A model generated the notes under the pieces. It saw only the letters and a list, made by a program, of their open reading frames with translations, was not told the DNA's origin and did not search any database. Made by a program: the position numbers and the translations under genes. Shown here piece after piece: positions 63,336-64,000 of a stretch of 64,000 nucleotides of DNA; within the stretch, counting starts at the first letter, position 1, and each line of letters begins with the position of its first letter. Source of the stretch: an uncultured Rhodospira sp. (GTDB taxonomy: Bacteria > Pseudomonadota > Alphaproteobacteria > Rhodospirillales > Rhodospirillaceae); the NCBI RefSeq assembly GCF_937138205.1, contig NZ_CAKZOT010000057.1, positions 41,735-105,734 of the forward strand, written 5' to 3'.

Positions 63336-63357
63336 CGCGTAAGGCAGGCAGGGAACC

Positions 63358-63723
63358 ATGTCCAAGACCATATTGATCGTTGAAGACAACGAGTTGAATA
63401 TGAAGCTGTTCAACGATTTGTTGCAGGCGCATGGGTATGCCACGTTGCAGACCAGCGACGGCCGGGACGTCATGGGGATGGCGCGGGAGCATAAGCCCGA
63501 CCTGATCCTCATGGACATTCAGCTTCCAGAGATCTCCGGCCTGGAGATCACCAAGATGCTGAAGGAAGACGACGACCTGAAGGCCATCCCCGTGGTGGCC
63601 GTCACGGCCTTTGCCATGAAGGGCGACGAGGAAAAGATCCGCGAGGGCGGATGCGAGGGCTATATCGCGAAGCCGATCTCGGTGGCCAATTTCCTGCAGA
63701 CCGTGGCCAAGTTCATGAACTGA
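63358..63723 (+). CDS. divK: Single-domain response regulator, DivK
   Basis: The 121-residue CheY-like protein matches Div[23 protein letters not shown], the phospho-acceptor Asp53 in [36 protein letters not shown] and the Lys of [12 protein letters not shown]. DivK is the essential cell-cycle regulator of alphaproteobacteria, partnering DivJ and PleC. pleD is often next to divK; it is not visible in the remaining 280 bp. CAGGGA precedes the ATG. Confidence 0.92.
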   Translation: MSKTILIVEDNELNMKLFNDLLQAHGYATLQTSDGRDVMGMAREHKPDLILMDIQLPEISGLEITKMLKEDDDLKAIPVVAVTAFAMKGDEEKIREGGCEGYIAKPISVANFLQTVAKFMN

Positions 63724-63791
63724 CCGGGGCGGTCGAGGTGTCGCCCGGGGGCGACGCCCGAGTGCGACGGACGCAGCGCGCAAAAACACAC

Positions 63792-63822
63792 AGGCCGTCG
63801 ACAGGGTGCGACGGCCTTTGTC
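63792..63822 (+). terminator. Intrinsic terminator of divK
   Basis: AGGCCGTCG and CGACGGCCT form a 9-bp stem with an 8-nt loop followed by TTGTC, 68 bp after the divK stop. Confidence 0.7.
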
Positions 63823-63898
63823 ATGAGTCGGACCGTGTTTGATACCAAGCGACGGAAATCGTCACACGTTTTCCGGACCGTCGGCACACGACCTTGGG

Positions 63899-63935
63899 AG
63901 ATCCCTCGCGTCCTAACGGACGCTTCGGGATGACG
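63899..63935. repeat. Repeat family B, copy 2 (inverted relative to copy 1)
   Basis: AGATCCCTC to TTCGGGATGACG, the reverse complement of the unit at 57774-57810 in its ends, with a different inner hairpin (GCGTCC / GGACGC). Confidence 0.65.
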
Positions 63936-64000
63936 TATGTATTTGTTCTTTATACCCAGACTCTGCTGAAAGCCGGAAAAATGCGATTGAGAGGTTGCCA

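Overview
The window looks like chromosomal DNA of a high-GC, nitrogen-fixing alphaproteobacterium of the Rhodospirillales type. The reasons are a nifHDK cluster divergent from draT-draG (an arrangement known from Rhodospirillum and Azospirillum), an alphaproteobacterial NifA with the C-X11-C-X19-C-X4-C motif, a DivK-type regulator, and many ATGA/GTGA gene overlaps. No rRNA, replication origin, prophage or CRISPR array was seen. One tRNA gene, tRNA-Ala(CGC), is present.

Layout. 1-1.5 kb: 3' part of a nitrilase-fold gene and an IS66 transposase remnant. 1.5-8.4 kb: four genes of XrtA/PEP-CTERM-type exopolysaccharide assembly (PrsT-like TPR lipoprotein, chain-length determinant, tyrosine-kinase-like ATPase, ExeA-like ATPase) without exosortase or glycosyltransferases. 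8.4-13.5 kb: glycogen phosphorylase, a thioesterase, a BNR-repeat protein and a polysaccharide deacetylase gene broken by a 101-bp MITE. 13.8-19.5 kb: metabolic and housekeeping genes (metY-hemB, DsbA-like, folK, NYN protein, uracil-DNA glycosylase). 19.5-20.8 kb: two toxin-antitoxin modules; the second (hicA-hicB) lies between two 65-bp copies of the 3' end of nifA. 20.8-29.8 kb: nifA, fixX-like ferredoxin and nifK-nifD-nifH on the minus strand, then draT-draG on the plus strand. The nifH promoter shows a near-consensus -24/-12 site and two NifA upstream sites, so expression (NifA/sigma54) and post-translational switching (DraT/DraG acting on NifH Arg103) are encoded side by side.

31-41 kb: a chemoreceptor with a PilZ-like tail, DUF2237, patatin, ABC-2 permease, lgt-midA-pgeF-lipoprotein, and prs. 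41.5-49.2 kb: ppc, a DnaJ-like co-chaperone, a glycine-zipper lipoprotein, pdxH, a CDF metal transporter, and a receiver/GGDEF-like protein with a lost GGDEF motif. 49.4-56.3 kb: a seven-gene overlapping operon for CMP-pseudaminic acid (pseB, pseC, pseF, PIG-L deacetylase, pseG-pseH fusion, formyltransferase-like gene, pseI). The extra deacetylase and formyltransferase suggest an N-formylated variant of the sugar. 56.4-64 kb: tRNA-Ala, cysK, guaB, rlmE-ppx/gppA, a small membrane protein, DUF423 and divK.

Non-coding structure is rich. There are two MITE-like elements with terminal inverted repeats and target duplications (13.3 kb and 61.6 kb), three copies of a CGTCATTGCGAG-bounded palindromic repeat, two copies of a CGTCATCCCGAA repeat, and duplicated 3' ends of nifA and possibly of ppc. 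The most unusual structure is the hicAB cassette bracketed by nifA 3'-end repeats that differ only at synonymous positions.
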